DNA of 6,194 nucleotides, from the NCBI GenBank assembly GCA_021828635.1, contig JAJZEJ010000594.1, forward strand, positions 1-6,194, in the 5' to 3' direction. The stretch comes from Chloroflexota bacterium. GTDB taxonomy: Bacteria > Chloroflexota > Ktedonobacteria > Ktedonobacterales > Ktedonobacteraceae. The position numbers and the translations under genes were made by a program. The notes under the pieces are model-generated. The model did not search any database, had not been told where the DNA came from, and saw nothing but the letters and a program-made list of their open reading frames with translations. Shown here piece after piece: positions 1-5,460 of this stretch; within the stretch, counting starts at the first letter, position 1, and each line of letters starts with the position of its first letter.

Positions 1-51
1 GAAGATGCAGTGCGCTGGTTGCTGATGAATCTTCCGCATTCTGATTCCTAA
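1..51 (+). CDS. C-terminal end of an unidentified plus-strand gene (partial)
   Basis: Reading from base 1, the plus strand is open for 16 codons and ends in TAA at 49-51. The peptide is EDAVRWLLMNLPHSDS. The other two plus-strand frames hit stops earlier (by 24 and 44). A terminator-like hairpin follows at 78-101 on the same strand, which supports a real gene end converging on the ccm operon. Sixteen residues are too few to name a family, and the open frame could be chance. Confidence 0.4.
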   Translation, partial: EDAVRWLLMNLPHSDS

Positions 52-71
52 CCTCATGTGATAACTGGCCT

Positions 72-140
72 GTAGGGGGCGTCATGAATGACGGCCTTTT
101 TGCCCGAAGAGCCGCATAACTGGTTCATCACGCCCCTACG
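72..140. repeat. Short palindromic repeat, copy 1 (about 69 bp)
   Basis: The ends form an inverted repeat. GTAGGGGGCGTCATGAA at 72-88 matches the reverse complement of 124-139, GTAGGGGCGTGATGAA, with one extra G and one mismatch. A smaller perfect palindrome, CGTCAT-GA-ATGACG, sits inside the left arm. The 32 bases at 121-152 also resemble 691-722 in the same orientation (23 of 32 identical, including TGGTTCATCA at one end and CGATGGGG at the other). This looks like a REP- or MITE-type dispersed element; no transposase is encoded. It occupies most of the 115-base gap between the two convergent genes. Confidence 0.65.
78..101 (+). terminator. Probable intrinsic terminator inside repeat copy 1
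   Basis: On the plus strand CGTCAT (80-85) pairs with ATGACG (88-93) around a GA loop. GG at 78-79 can extend the stem to CC at 95-96 past a bulged G, and TTTTT follows at 97-101. The stem and T-tract fit termination of the plus-strand gene ending at 51. In the minus direction the hairpin has no T-tract, so it is unlikely to end the ccm transcript by the same mechanism. The loop is very tight, so the inner pairs probably open. Confidence 0.5.
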
Positions 141-166
141 ATGCCGATGGGGATAGTTAAAATTTA

Positions 167-637
167 TTATCGCGCCTTTACGCGGCTCACAATCAGCGAG
201 AGCGGCCAGCGCCAGATGAGCAATAAAATTGTGTTGGAGATCAGCGTAATAATGGCAAAACTGAGTGGCGGCACACCATGATCGACAAAGATGCCACGCA
301 GGGCCATTGCCACCGGCCACGAAGCTAGCCAGGCCAGCGCCGTTCGTTTGACCATTGCGCTCGGCTTCACTTCCAGCCCACGGCGGTATGCGCCAAGAAA
401 CGGCGAGACGATAAACCAGCCCGCCGCGAATGGCAACGCCGTTACGATCACCTGTAGTAGCGAACTGACGCCAGCCGCCTCATCATGGCTGCGTCGTCCA
501 ATGGCGGCGAAGATGATGAAGATGATGGCATCACCAATAATCAGCAATGGGAGGCGTACACCATCCGCTAAGCCCTTGCGCGCCTCTATTTCTGTTGTGT
601 CTATCTCTGGTACGACTGTCTTCTCTTGTGTATCCAT
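167..637 (-). CDS. DUF3054-type integral membrane protein
   Basis: A 156-residue protein with about four membrane helices (roughly residues 30-48, 60-80, 97-113 and 125-143). Seen in it: GD at 35-36, GRRSH at 47-51, PFAAGW at 69-74, a W at 103, R114, a PP-x3-FA segment at 123-128 and WR at 142-143. From memory this pattern is that of the DUF3054 family, small bacterial membrane proteins without an established function. The ATG at 637-635 is preceded by AGAGGAT at a suitable distance. The gene lies 119 bp after ccmD, separated by a repeat, so it may be read from the ccm transcript or from its own promoter, and no convincing -35/-10 pair was found. A heme-related role would rest only on its position. 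Confidence 0.8.
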   Translation of the reverse strand: MDTQEKTVVPEIDTTEIEARKGLADGVRLPLLIIGDAIIFIIFAAIGRRSHDEAAGVSSLLQVIVTALPFAAGWFIVSPFLGAYRRGLEVKPSAMVKRTALAWLASWPVAMALRGIFVDHGVPPLSFAIITLISNTILLLIWRWPLSLIVSRVKAR

Positions 638-682
638 TCCACATTATCCTCTATTCCTATGTCAATCTTCATATGACCCTTA

Positions 683-752
683 TAGGGATGTGGTTCATCA
701 TGCCGCTCACCACTCGATGGGGTACCAGGGCGTGATGAATCACGCTCCTACG
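683..752. repeat. Short palindromic repeat, copy 2 (about 70 bp)
   Basis: The left arm 683-699, reverse-complemented, reads GATGAACCACATCCCTA and matches the right arm 734-750, GATGAATCACGCTCCTA, at 13 of 17 positions. The right arm includes a perfect palindrome, GCGTGAT-GA-ATCACGC (730-745), and ends CTCCTACG, like the CCCCTACG end of copy 1. It fills the gap between the ccmD-like and DUF3054 genes. In the ccm transcript it would fold as a hairpin without a following U-tract, which suggests transcript stabilisation or attenuation rather than intrinsic termination. A further small inverted repeat, CCCTTATAGGG, overlaps its left border at 677-687. Confidence 0.6.
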
Positions 753-756
753 AGAG

Positions 757-924
757 TCATTTCTCGTTGGTTTGTAATTTCTCTTGTCGCTCACGCACCA
801 ACTCTTGTGCGGCAGCCAGTTCGGTGCGCACGCCACGAATACGCATAACAATAAACGCCAGGTAAGCGAACAGGCCAACCCATGCGATGGTGTAGGCCGC
901 GATCAGATAAGACATGCCTTGCAT
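757..924 (-). CDS. ccmD: CcmD-like small heme exporter protein
   Basis: A 55-residue protein beginning MQGMSYLIAAYTIAWVGLFA. One membrane helix (about residues 5-27) is followed by RIR at 28-30 and a charged amphipathic helix rich in E, Q, R and K up to the stop TGA. This is the usual CcmD build: the small, poorly conserved subunit that binds CcmC with CcmAB and is needed for release of the heme chaperone. The A-A-Y-T-x-x-W-V-G-x-F-x-Y-L pattern fits the CcmD family seen outside proteobacteria. ATG at 924-922 has AGGGAGAG (931-938) 6 nt upstream. The gene starts 12 nt after the ccmC stop, as expected for ccmD. ATG at codon 4 is an alternative start but is farther from the ribosome-binding site. 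Confidence 0.85.
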   Translation of the reverse strand: MQGMSYLIAAYTIAWVGLFAYLAFIVMRIRGVRTELAAAQELVRERQEKLQTNEK

Positions 925-930
925 AACGTT

Positions 931-938
931 CTCTCCCT
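931..938 (-). promoter_or_regulatory. Ribosome-binding site of ccmD, overlapping the ccmC stop
   Basis: AGGGAGAG on the minus strand lies 6 nt before the ATG at 924 and shares two bases with the TAG stop of ccmC (939-937). It fixes the start of the short ccmD frame and suggests coupled translation. Confidence 0.65.
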
Positions 939-1695
939 ATTCACCGATTTCATATTCGACAGTGGCACGCAGGCGTTGCGCGAGCGTTTGCATTTTCACC
1001 AGTTGATAAAGCTGAATCATCATGAAGCTGTACAGTAGCGTGAAGGTAGTCAATGCAACCATCAGCGTCAGGGTGACGGAGGGTGGCAAGGCACCCGCTA
1101 CGCCGATCTCAGCGGCGGGATGCAGTGTGCGCCACCAGTTAGTGGCCTCGTAGATAATCGGCACATCGACAACGCCAATCAGGGCCACCACTGCGGCGGC
1201 ACGTGCGCTTTCGGGTGTGCGTCCCATGTAGCTATGCACCATCATATAGCCGACATACATGAACCAGAGAATTAAGCATGCTGTCAGTTTGGGATCCCAG
1301 GTCCACCATGTACCCCAGATCGGTCGGCCCCACAGCGAGCCGAGAATGATTGCTAGCGTCAGGAAGATCATGCCGACCTCGCTAGCGGCGCGTCCAACCA
1401 TGTCCCATCGTTCGTCTTTCTTGATGAGATAGACGACACCCACGACGGCCATAATAATGAATGAGAGCATGCCAAGCCAGGCCATCGGCACGTGGAAGTA
1501 GAAGATACGCTGCACCTGCCCCTCAATCGCATCTTGAGGTGCATAGAGAAAGATCATCCATAGGGAGATCATCATACCCACAAAGGAGAGAATGCCCAGG
1601 ATCAGGGTAGCAATGGGTAGTTCGCTCATCTTGCCGCCACTGGTGGCCTTGCCCTCTACCTGCCCCAGATCTGGAGCGCGATTTGCTATAGCCAT
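937..1695 (-). CDS. ccmC: Heme exporter/handling protein CcmC
   Basis: A 252-residue integral membrane protein of the heme-handling (WWD) family, with about six helices between residues 26 and 230. The WWD signature WGRPIWGTWWTWDPKLT spans 122-138. The two conserved flanking histidines are H68 (in YFHVP) and H192 (in WWRTLHP). In this family they bind heme at the outer face of the membrane, where it is attached to CcmE. Length is normal. The ATG at 1695 starts 5 nt after the ccmB stop, with GAGGAA overlapping that stop as the ribosome-binding site. This gives a roughly 24-residue polar leader before the first helix. M23 would give a more typical N terminus but has a weaker upstream site. All key residues are present, so it is presumed functional. 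Confidence 0.96.
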   Translation of the reverse strand: MAIANRAPDLGQVEGKATSGGKMSELPIATLILGILSFVGMMISLWMIFLYAPQDAIEGQVQRIFYFHVPMAWLGMLSFIIMAVVGVVYLIKKDERWDMVGRAASEVGMIFLTLAIILGSLWGRPIWGTWWTWDPKLTACLILWFMYVGYMMVHSYMGRTPESARAAAVVALIGVVDVPIIYEATNWWRTLHPAAEIGVAGALPPSVTLTLMVALTTFTLLYSFMMIQLYQLVKMQTLAQRLRATVEYEIGE

Positions 1696-1700
1696 AACCT

Positions 1701-2387
1701 TTATTCCTCAATTACATATTCAAACACGAGCGTCGAAATGCTCAAAAAGATCACATCAAAGGCAATGATCAGACCTAACCAGGGTGGCTCGTTGGCGACC
1801 GGAGCCAGCAGGTCTTCGGTCAGGCGCACCGCGCCAATCACAATCGGTACAATCAATGGAAATACCAGAATTGGTAACAATAATTCACGCGCTCGCGTCG
1901 CCGCTGCCATCGCTGAGAACAGCGTGCCAATGGCCGCGATACCCAGCGAACCGAGTAACACAATCGGCACTAACGCGCCTACAAGCAGTGGCACATCGAA
2001 TAGCACCGCGAAGACAGGTAGCGCCACGATCTCTACGACACCAATAAAAAGCAAATTGCCTAAGAGCTTTGCCAGGTAGATCGCTTTGCGGTCTACCGGA
2101 CAGAGCAGCAGGCGATCCATCGAGCCTTTTTCACGTTCAGCCGCTACCGTGCGTCCCAAACCTAGTAGGCTGGCGAACACGAAAGCAATCCACAATGCCC
2201 CCGGCGCGACGGCCACTTTATTATCAACACGCAGGTCAAAGGCAAAGTTGAAAATCACCAGCACCAGCAATGCGAAAAGCGCCATGCCTGTCCAGGTTTG
2301 CTTGCTGCGCAGTTCGTAACGAATATCCTTCCATAGAATAGCCCAGACCTGCATAAAAAACACACGCACCGTCATCATGCCACTCAC
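1701..2387 (-). CDS. ccmB: Heme exporter permease CcmB
   Basis: A 228-residue membrane protein with six predicted helices (about 33-50, 63-80, 104-130, 135-160, 169-188 and 203-223). This matches the usual CcmB length and topology. The cytoplasmic segment at about 83-107, with EREKGSMDRLLLCPVDR at 84-100, is the characteristic CcmB motif and lies in the region expected to contact the CcmA ATPase. The protein is the permease half of the CcmAB ABC unit, whose ATP hydrolysis releases heme-loaded CcmE from CcmC. The start is GTG at 2387-2385, overlapping the ccmA stop as GTGA. AGGAGG 7 nt upstream supports it over the ATG pair at codons 4-5. Translation is probably coupled to ccmA. Confidence 0.96.
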   Translation of the reverse strand: MSGMMTVRVFFMQVWAILWKDIRYELRSKQTWTGMALFALLVLVIFNFAFDLRVDNKVAVAPGALWIAFVFASLLGLGRTVAAEREKGSMDRLLLCPVDRKAIYLAKLLGNLLFIGVVEIVALPVFAVLFDVPLLVGALVPIVLLGSLGIAAIGTLFSAMAAATRARELLLPILVFPLIVPIVIGAVRLTEDLLAPVANEPPWLGLIIAFDVIFLSISTLVFEYVIEE

Positions 2388-3091
2388 CGTACCACCTCCT
2401 CAAAAGTGCGGCGCACACCCTCTAGCTCTACTGTTGTAGTCTCCTGCTGATAGACGATGCGCCCATTGGCTAACATTGCCACTTGATCGCCTAGATGCAA
2501 GGCCCGCTCTAACTGATGCGTCGTGAAAAGCGTCGTACCACCTTGCTGTGTGTGCATGGTGAGCAACCGTTCGATGAGCGCCACCCCTTCGCTATCCAGG
2601 CCCGTATCCGGCTCATCGAGTAGCAATAATTGTGGTCGATGCAGCAAAGCCCGCGCCCAGGCCAGACGTTGCACCTGTCCACGTGAGAAGGTTCCCACAC
2701 GATCACGCCCGCGCCGCTCTAAGCCGACCATCCGTAACAATTCTGTTGCTCGTTCTCGCGCCGATGGCACATTGTACAGCTTGCCAAAGAAGAGCAGGTT
2801 TTCCAGGGCCGTCAACTCCTCATATAGGTAAGGTTGATGCGCGACCAGGCCAACGAGATGGCGTATCTGTTGCGCATCTTGCGCTATATCCAGACCCGCA
2901 ATCGTCACCGTGCCGCTATCGGCCTTCGTTAAAGCGGCCAGGATGCGTAGTAAGGTGGTCTTACCCGCGCCGTTGGTTCCCATCAAGGCTAGACGTTGCC
3001 CCTGCGCCAATTCCAGGTTGATGCCGCGCAAAATTGGCTTGAGCGCGAAACTTTTTTTGAGTCCATGTATCGCCAAATAGGCATTGCTCAC
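2384..3091 (-). CDS. ccmA: Heme exporter ATP-binding protein CcmA
   Basis: A 235-residue ABC ATPase containing every nucleotide-binding motif: Walker A GTNGAGKT (38-45), Q-loop Q86 (AHQP), signature FSRGQ (135-139, a variant of LSGGQ), Walker B LLLLDEP (155-161) with catalytic E160, D-loop at about 164-167 and switch H192. Position directly before ccmB and ccmC identifies it as CcmA, the soluble ATPase of the CcmABCD complex on the cytoplasmic face. The start is GTG at 3091-3089, overlapping the upstream stop as GTGA, with AGGAG at 3103-3107 about 11 nt away. The SRG signature replaces SGG; from memory this also occurs in CcmA homologues of other non-proteobacteria, and with the other motifs intact it does not suggest loss of function. 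Confidence 0.96.
   Translation of the reverse strand: MSNAYLAIHGLKKSFALKPILRGINLELAQGQRLALMGTNGAGKTTLLRILAALTKADSGTVTIAGLDIAQDAQQIRHLVGLVAHQPYLYEELTALENLLFFGKLYNVPSARERATELLRMVGLERRGRDRVGTFSRGQVQRLAWARALLHRPQLLLLDEPDTGLDSEGVALIERLLTMHTQQGGTTLFTTHQLERALHLGDQVAMLANGRIVYQQETTTVELEGVRRTFEEVVR
2395..2400 (-). promoter_or_regulatory. Ribosome-binding site fixing the GTG start of ccmB
   Basis: A perfect AGGAGG on the minus strand lies 7 nt before GTG at 2387, within the last codons of ccmA. The alternative ATG codons are 16 nt or more away, so the GTG start is preferred. Confidence 0.7.
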
Positions 3092-4401
3092 CGGTGTGCT
3101 GTCTCCTGTTCGCGCATCAACTCGCGCAGACGCACCTTGATTTTAGAACGCCGCGCCTGATATTCTGCTTTCGAGAGTTTACCTGCCTCGTATGATTTAT
3201 CCAGTGTTAGCAACTCTTTTAACAGTGCCTCCTGCTCATTATGCGCCTTGCCGCCAGCTTTGTGTTCACTATGCTCATGTTTCTCTCCGCGCTCAACACG
3301 GTCCTGCTTATCGATTTGTTTATGATTCGGCTTTGCTTTGCCATGTGTGTTGTGTCCCGTGCGAGCATTTTGCCAGCGATAGACAAAAGCAGTTACGAGG
3401 ATGATAGCACACATCAGCAACACGGCCACCACGAGCCAGATTAGTCCGGTATTGAACTGTGGTATGCTGGCTGTCGCCGGTAGATGCAAGCCGTTGAGCG
3501 CGACGCGGAATCCCTGATTTGCTAGTAGATTGCTGCCTTTGAAGACATGATAGGGCTGATTATTGGTAGTGATGAGACCCGCTGATGTCAGCAATGCCGA
3601 GTTAGCCTCAAGGTCGGGTGGTACCAGCGCAGAGACGGAAAGGGTGGGATAGAAGGCTGTATAGCTGAAATCATAACTGGTCGAGTTATATGGCACATCG
3701 AACGAGAAGGCCAGTTGTGATGTCCCTGGCAACAGTGCCACATTGGAGGCGAAGCCGCGATCAACTTGAATGACATTGTAGCCACCAAAGCCCTGACTCA
3801 AGACGACGTTACGCGCTCCCACCGGCAATGAGAAGAGCAGTGCATTGGGCTTGCCTTTGCTGGCATCGAGTGAACCGACATAGGTATAGCGATCCAGATT
3901 CTCGAAATCAAAAAATTCAGAGATGGTAATGATGCCTTTTTGGGTATCCGGCTCGTGAATCAGGATTGTGCTATCGACAATTGCCAGCTTAGAACTATTC
4001 GATGTGGCGTCGTACACGGTCAGGTTTAATTGCTGTACCGGCTTACTATCCAGTGTGATAATATCGCTCACGTATTGCGCATTCTGATAATGGATATAGA
4101 CAGCATAGTTGAGCGTTTTATCGGTCGATAGCTTAGGAAAGTTATAGTCGCCATGTGCATCAGTTGTCGCCGTGGCAAGGTCGCTACCATTGCCAAGTTG
4201 CGCCACTTGCAGTGTCACCGTCTGCCCAGCCAGGAGTGCATTATTCTTTGTGCTATCCAGCAATTGCCCATAAATGCGCCCGTTGCCAGTTGCAGTAATA
4301 TGAGCCGAGGCCGATGGTGAGAGCAGGAAGAAGAATATAATATTACATAGCAGCACAAAAAGCAACCCGTAGGGACGGAATTTATTCAGCTGGTTGTTCA
4401 T
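3088..4401 (-). CDS. Uncharacterised membrane-anchored protein of the ccm operon with CcmI-like C-terminal tail
   Basis: A 437-residue protein not recognised as a named Ccm component. Seen in order: a signal peptide (hydrophobic 11-29, likely cleavage after SASA at 30-33); a domain at about 36-130 with the look of a carboxypeptidase-regulatory/Ig-like fold (GRIYGQLLD, then TTDAHGDYNFP at 79-89); a second beta-rich extracytoplasmic region at about 135-312; one membrane helix at 317-340 followed by YRWQNAR, placing the C terminus in the cytoplasm; a polar His/Lys linker at 345-388; and a charged helical hairpin at 388-432. The tail resembles the helical segment of the CcmI-like protein encoded just upstream. 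The start ATG overlaps that gene by 20 nt, with CAGGAG just upstream, and its stop overlaps ccmA as GTGA, so it belongs to the operon. A scaffold or apocytochrome-holding role, in place of the missing CcmI TPR part, is inference only. Confidence 0.85.
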   Translation of the reverse strand: MNNQLNKFRPYGLLFVLLCNIIFFFLLSPSASAHITATGNGRIYGQLLDSTKNNALLAGQTVTLQVAQLGNGSDLATATTDAHGDYNFPKLSTDKTLNYAVYIHYQNAQYVSDIITLDSKPVQQLNLTVYDATSNSSKLAIVDSTILIHEPDTQKGIITISEFFDFENLDRYTYVGSLDASKGKPNALLFSLPVGARNVVLSQGFGGYNVIQVDRGFASNVALLPGTSQLAFSFDVPYNSTSYDFSYTAFYPTLSVSALVPPDLEANSALLTSAGLITTNNQPYHVFKGSNLLANQGFRVALNGLHLPATASIPQFNTGLIWLVVAVLLMCAIILVTAFVYRWQNARTGHNTHGKAKPNHKQIDKQDRVERGEKHEHSEHKAGGKAHNEQEALLKELLTLDKSYEAGKLSKAEYQARRSKIKVRLRELMREQETAHR

Positions 4402-4756
4402 CGCGCTCCTGTTCCTTGAGCTTGTTTAGTTGCGCCTCAATCGCCTCATCAAGTTCTCGCTCACGCGCTCGCTCTTGCTCAAAGCGCGTTTTCAGAGCCA
4501 CAGCGGCGCGTCGTATATAGCGTTCGCGCAATTGGTTATAATCTTCTTCCGAGATATTATCGAGTTGATAGTCCAGTTCCACCTCTTGCAGAGCGTTACG
4601 CGCCGCCTGCTCCTGGTCCATGATCGTATGAGGGGTATGTGTTGAGTTGCTGTTCTCCAAAACTACCCGCGTTTTCTCTGCGCTACGATGATAGATTGGA
4701 TAGAGGACAAAGGCCAGCGCCGCCAGACCTAAGCCAAATGCCACTAGTATTGCCAT
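4382..4756 (-). CDS. Short CcmI-like protein (membrane helix plus coiled coil)
   Basis: A 124-residue protein: one N-terminal membrane helix (about 2-22), a basic stretch (HRSAEKTR, 23-30) putting the rest in the cytoplasm, then a helical hairpin at about 50-92 (ALQEVELDYQLDNISEEDY at 55-73) and a highly charged E/R/K coiled coil to the end. This arrangement and the L-D-Y-x-x-x-x-I-S-x-x-D-Y pattern fit the N-terminal part of CcmI, which works with CcmF and CcmH in heme ligation. The periplasmic TPR domain of proteobacterial CcmI is absent. The ATG overlaps the ccmH stop by one base (TGATG), with AAGGAGGG about 8 nt upstream. The family call rests on pattern and position, so no symbol is given. 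Confidence 0.75.
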   Translation of the reverse strand: MAILVAFGLGLAALAFVLYPIYHRSAEKTRVVLENSNSTHTPHTIMDQEQAARNALQEVELDYQLDNISEEDYNQLRERYIRRAAVALKTRFEQERARERELDEAIEAQLNKLKEQERDEQPAE

Positions 4757-5445
4757 CAGTTTTTTCCCTCCTTGTGCCAGAATAGCGGGTCTTCCGCCGC
4801 CAGTTCCTCTTCCAATTGTTGCCGATATTCGCCCAAATCGTTTTCACCGCTCTCGTCGCGCCCATTGACATCGCTTGAAACTGGAACAACGCTAGCTTTA
4901 CGCCAATCGAGCATCACAGTGAAGACGACAATAGTGCCGCCAAGCAGCAAGACGATGGGAACAAGCCACGCTAGTAGCGAGAAGCCCTGCCAGGGCGGCG
5001 ACCAGACAATCCCTGGATAGCGAGTCTCGAAGTATTGGATGATTTGCTGCTCTGACTGGCCTTCTTGCAACTTCTGGCGAATAACGCCGCGCATCTCCTG
5101 CGCCAGACCGGATGGCGAATTGGCGACCGATTCGCCCTCGCAAATGGGACATTTAAGCTGCGATGCCACTTCATAGACACGCTGATCTAATGTTTTACTG
5201 CTCTGATTGCGCAGGAGCATGAAGGTCCAACTGATAGCGAGCAAAATGACAATTGCCGCCACGATCAGCATAGGACGGGAGCGATACCAGGCTGGCGGCT
5301 GATGATCGGTATGCACAATCGTTTTTTGCTGTTTGGCTTGATGGGGGGACGACGGGCGACCACAAGGGTCAACCCCCCCCAACCCATCCATTCTCGCCCC
5401 TACGATAGACGGATTATTCGTGATCTGCCCGCTTGTCTCGCTCAT
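4756..5445 (-). CDS. ccmH: CcmH/CycL/NrfF-type thiol protein of cytochrome c maturation
   Basis: A 229-residue protein. The region at about 85-155 is the CcmH/NrfF three-helix domain with the redox motif C99-P-I-C102 in LKCPICEGESVANSPSG. It keeps apocytochrome CXXCH thiols reduced for heme attachment by CcmF. It is flanked by membrane helices at about 58-77 and 156-178, so the CXXC faces outward. A cytoplasmic tail (181-229) is charged and probably helical. The 57-residue N-terminal extension is unusual: residues 14-34 (GARMDGLGGVDPCGRPSSP within it) are encoded by a GC-rich palindromic repeat that keeps the frame. ATG at 5445 has TAGGAGG 8 nt upstream, overlapping the ccmF stop. Methionine 59, at the first helix, is the next in-frame start after the repeat and would still yield the core protein. 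Confidence 0.93.
   Translation of the reverse strand: MSETSGQITNNPSIVGARMDGLGGVDPCGRPSSPHQAKQQKTIVHTDHQPPAWYRSRPMLIVAAIVILLAISWTFMLLRNQSSKTLDQRVYEVASQLKCPICEGESVANSPSGLAQEMRGVIRQKLQEGQSEQQIIQYFETRYPGIVWSPPWQGFSLLAWLVPIVLLLGGTIVVFTVMLDWRKASVVPVSSDVNGRDESGENDLGEYRQQLEEELAAEDPLFWHKEGKN
5350..5404. repeat. GC-rich palindromic repeat inserted within ccmH
   Basis: The two ends are imperfect inverted repeats. The minus strand starts CGTAGGGGCGA (5404-5394), while the plus strand starts CGACGGGCGACC (5350-5361). Inside, the minus strand carries GACC-CTTGT-GGTC as a short hairpin and a run of eight G (5380-5373). A run of six C follows just outside at 5348-5343 and could pair with the G-run in the mRNA. 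The outer CGTAGGGGCG end matches the ends of the two intergenic repeats, so a related dispersed family is likely. I recall GGGCGACCNNNNNGGTCGCC-like palindromes as frequent repeats in some Chloroflexota, but did not check this. Confidence 0.6.
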
Positions 5446-5453
5446 GATTGCAT

Positions 5454-5460
5454 CCTCCTA
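5454..5460 (-). promoter_or_regulatory. Ribosome-binding site of ccmH overlapping the ccmF stop
   Basis: TAGGAGG on the minus strand lies 8 nt before the ATG at 5445, and its TAG is the ccmF stop codon. This strong site supports the long form of CcmH that includes the repeat-encoded N-terminal extension. Confidence 0.75.

Noticed and set aside
643..665. Possible promoter for the DUF3054 gene: TTGACA (660-665) with GATAAT (643-648) on the minus strand
   Set aside because: The boxes are only 11 nt apart, far from the usual 16-18, and GATAAT overlaps the ribosome-binding region just before the ATG.
730..745. Intrinsic terminator for the ccm operon after ccmD
   Set aside because: The GCGTGAT/ATCACGC hairpin is good, but no T-tract follows it in the minus direction.
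291..848. Plus-strand open frame of 185 codons
   Set aside because: It lies opposite the DUF3054 and ccmD genes and crosses repeat copy 2. Its composition is Ser/Thr/Arg/Pro-rich, as in antisense shadows, and no domain is visible.
5373..5400. G-quadruplex in the ccmH mRNA
   Set aside because: Four G-runs are available on the coding strand, but one loop would be 11 nt and two runs must come from the same eight-G tract. The nearby C-run and hairpin arms offer competing pairing, so it is weak as an independent claim.
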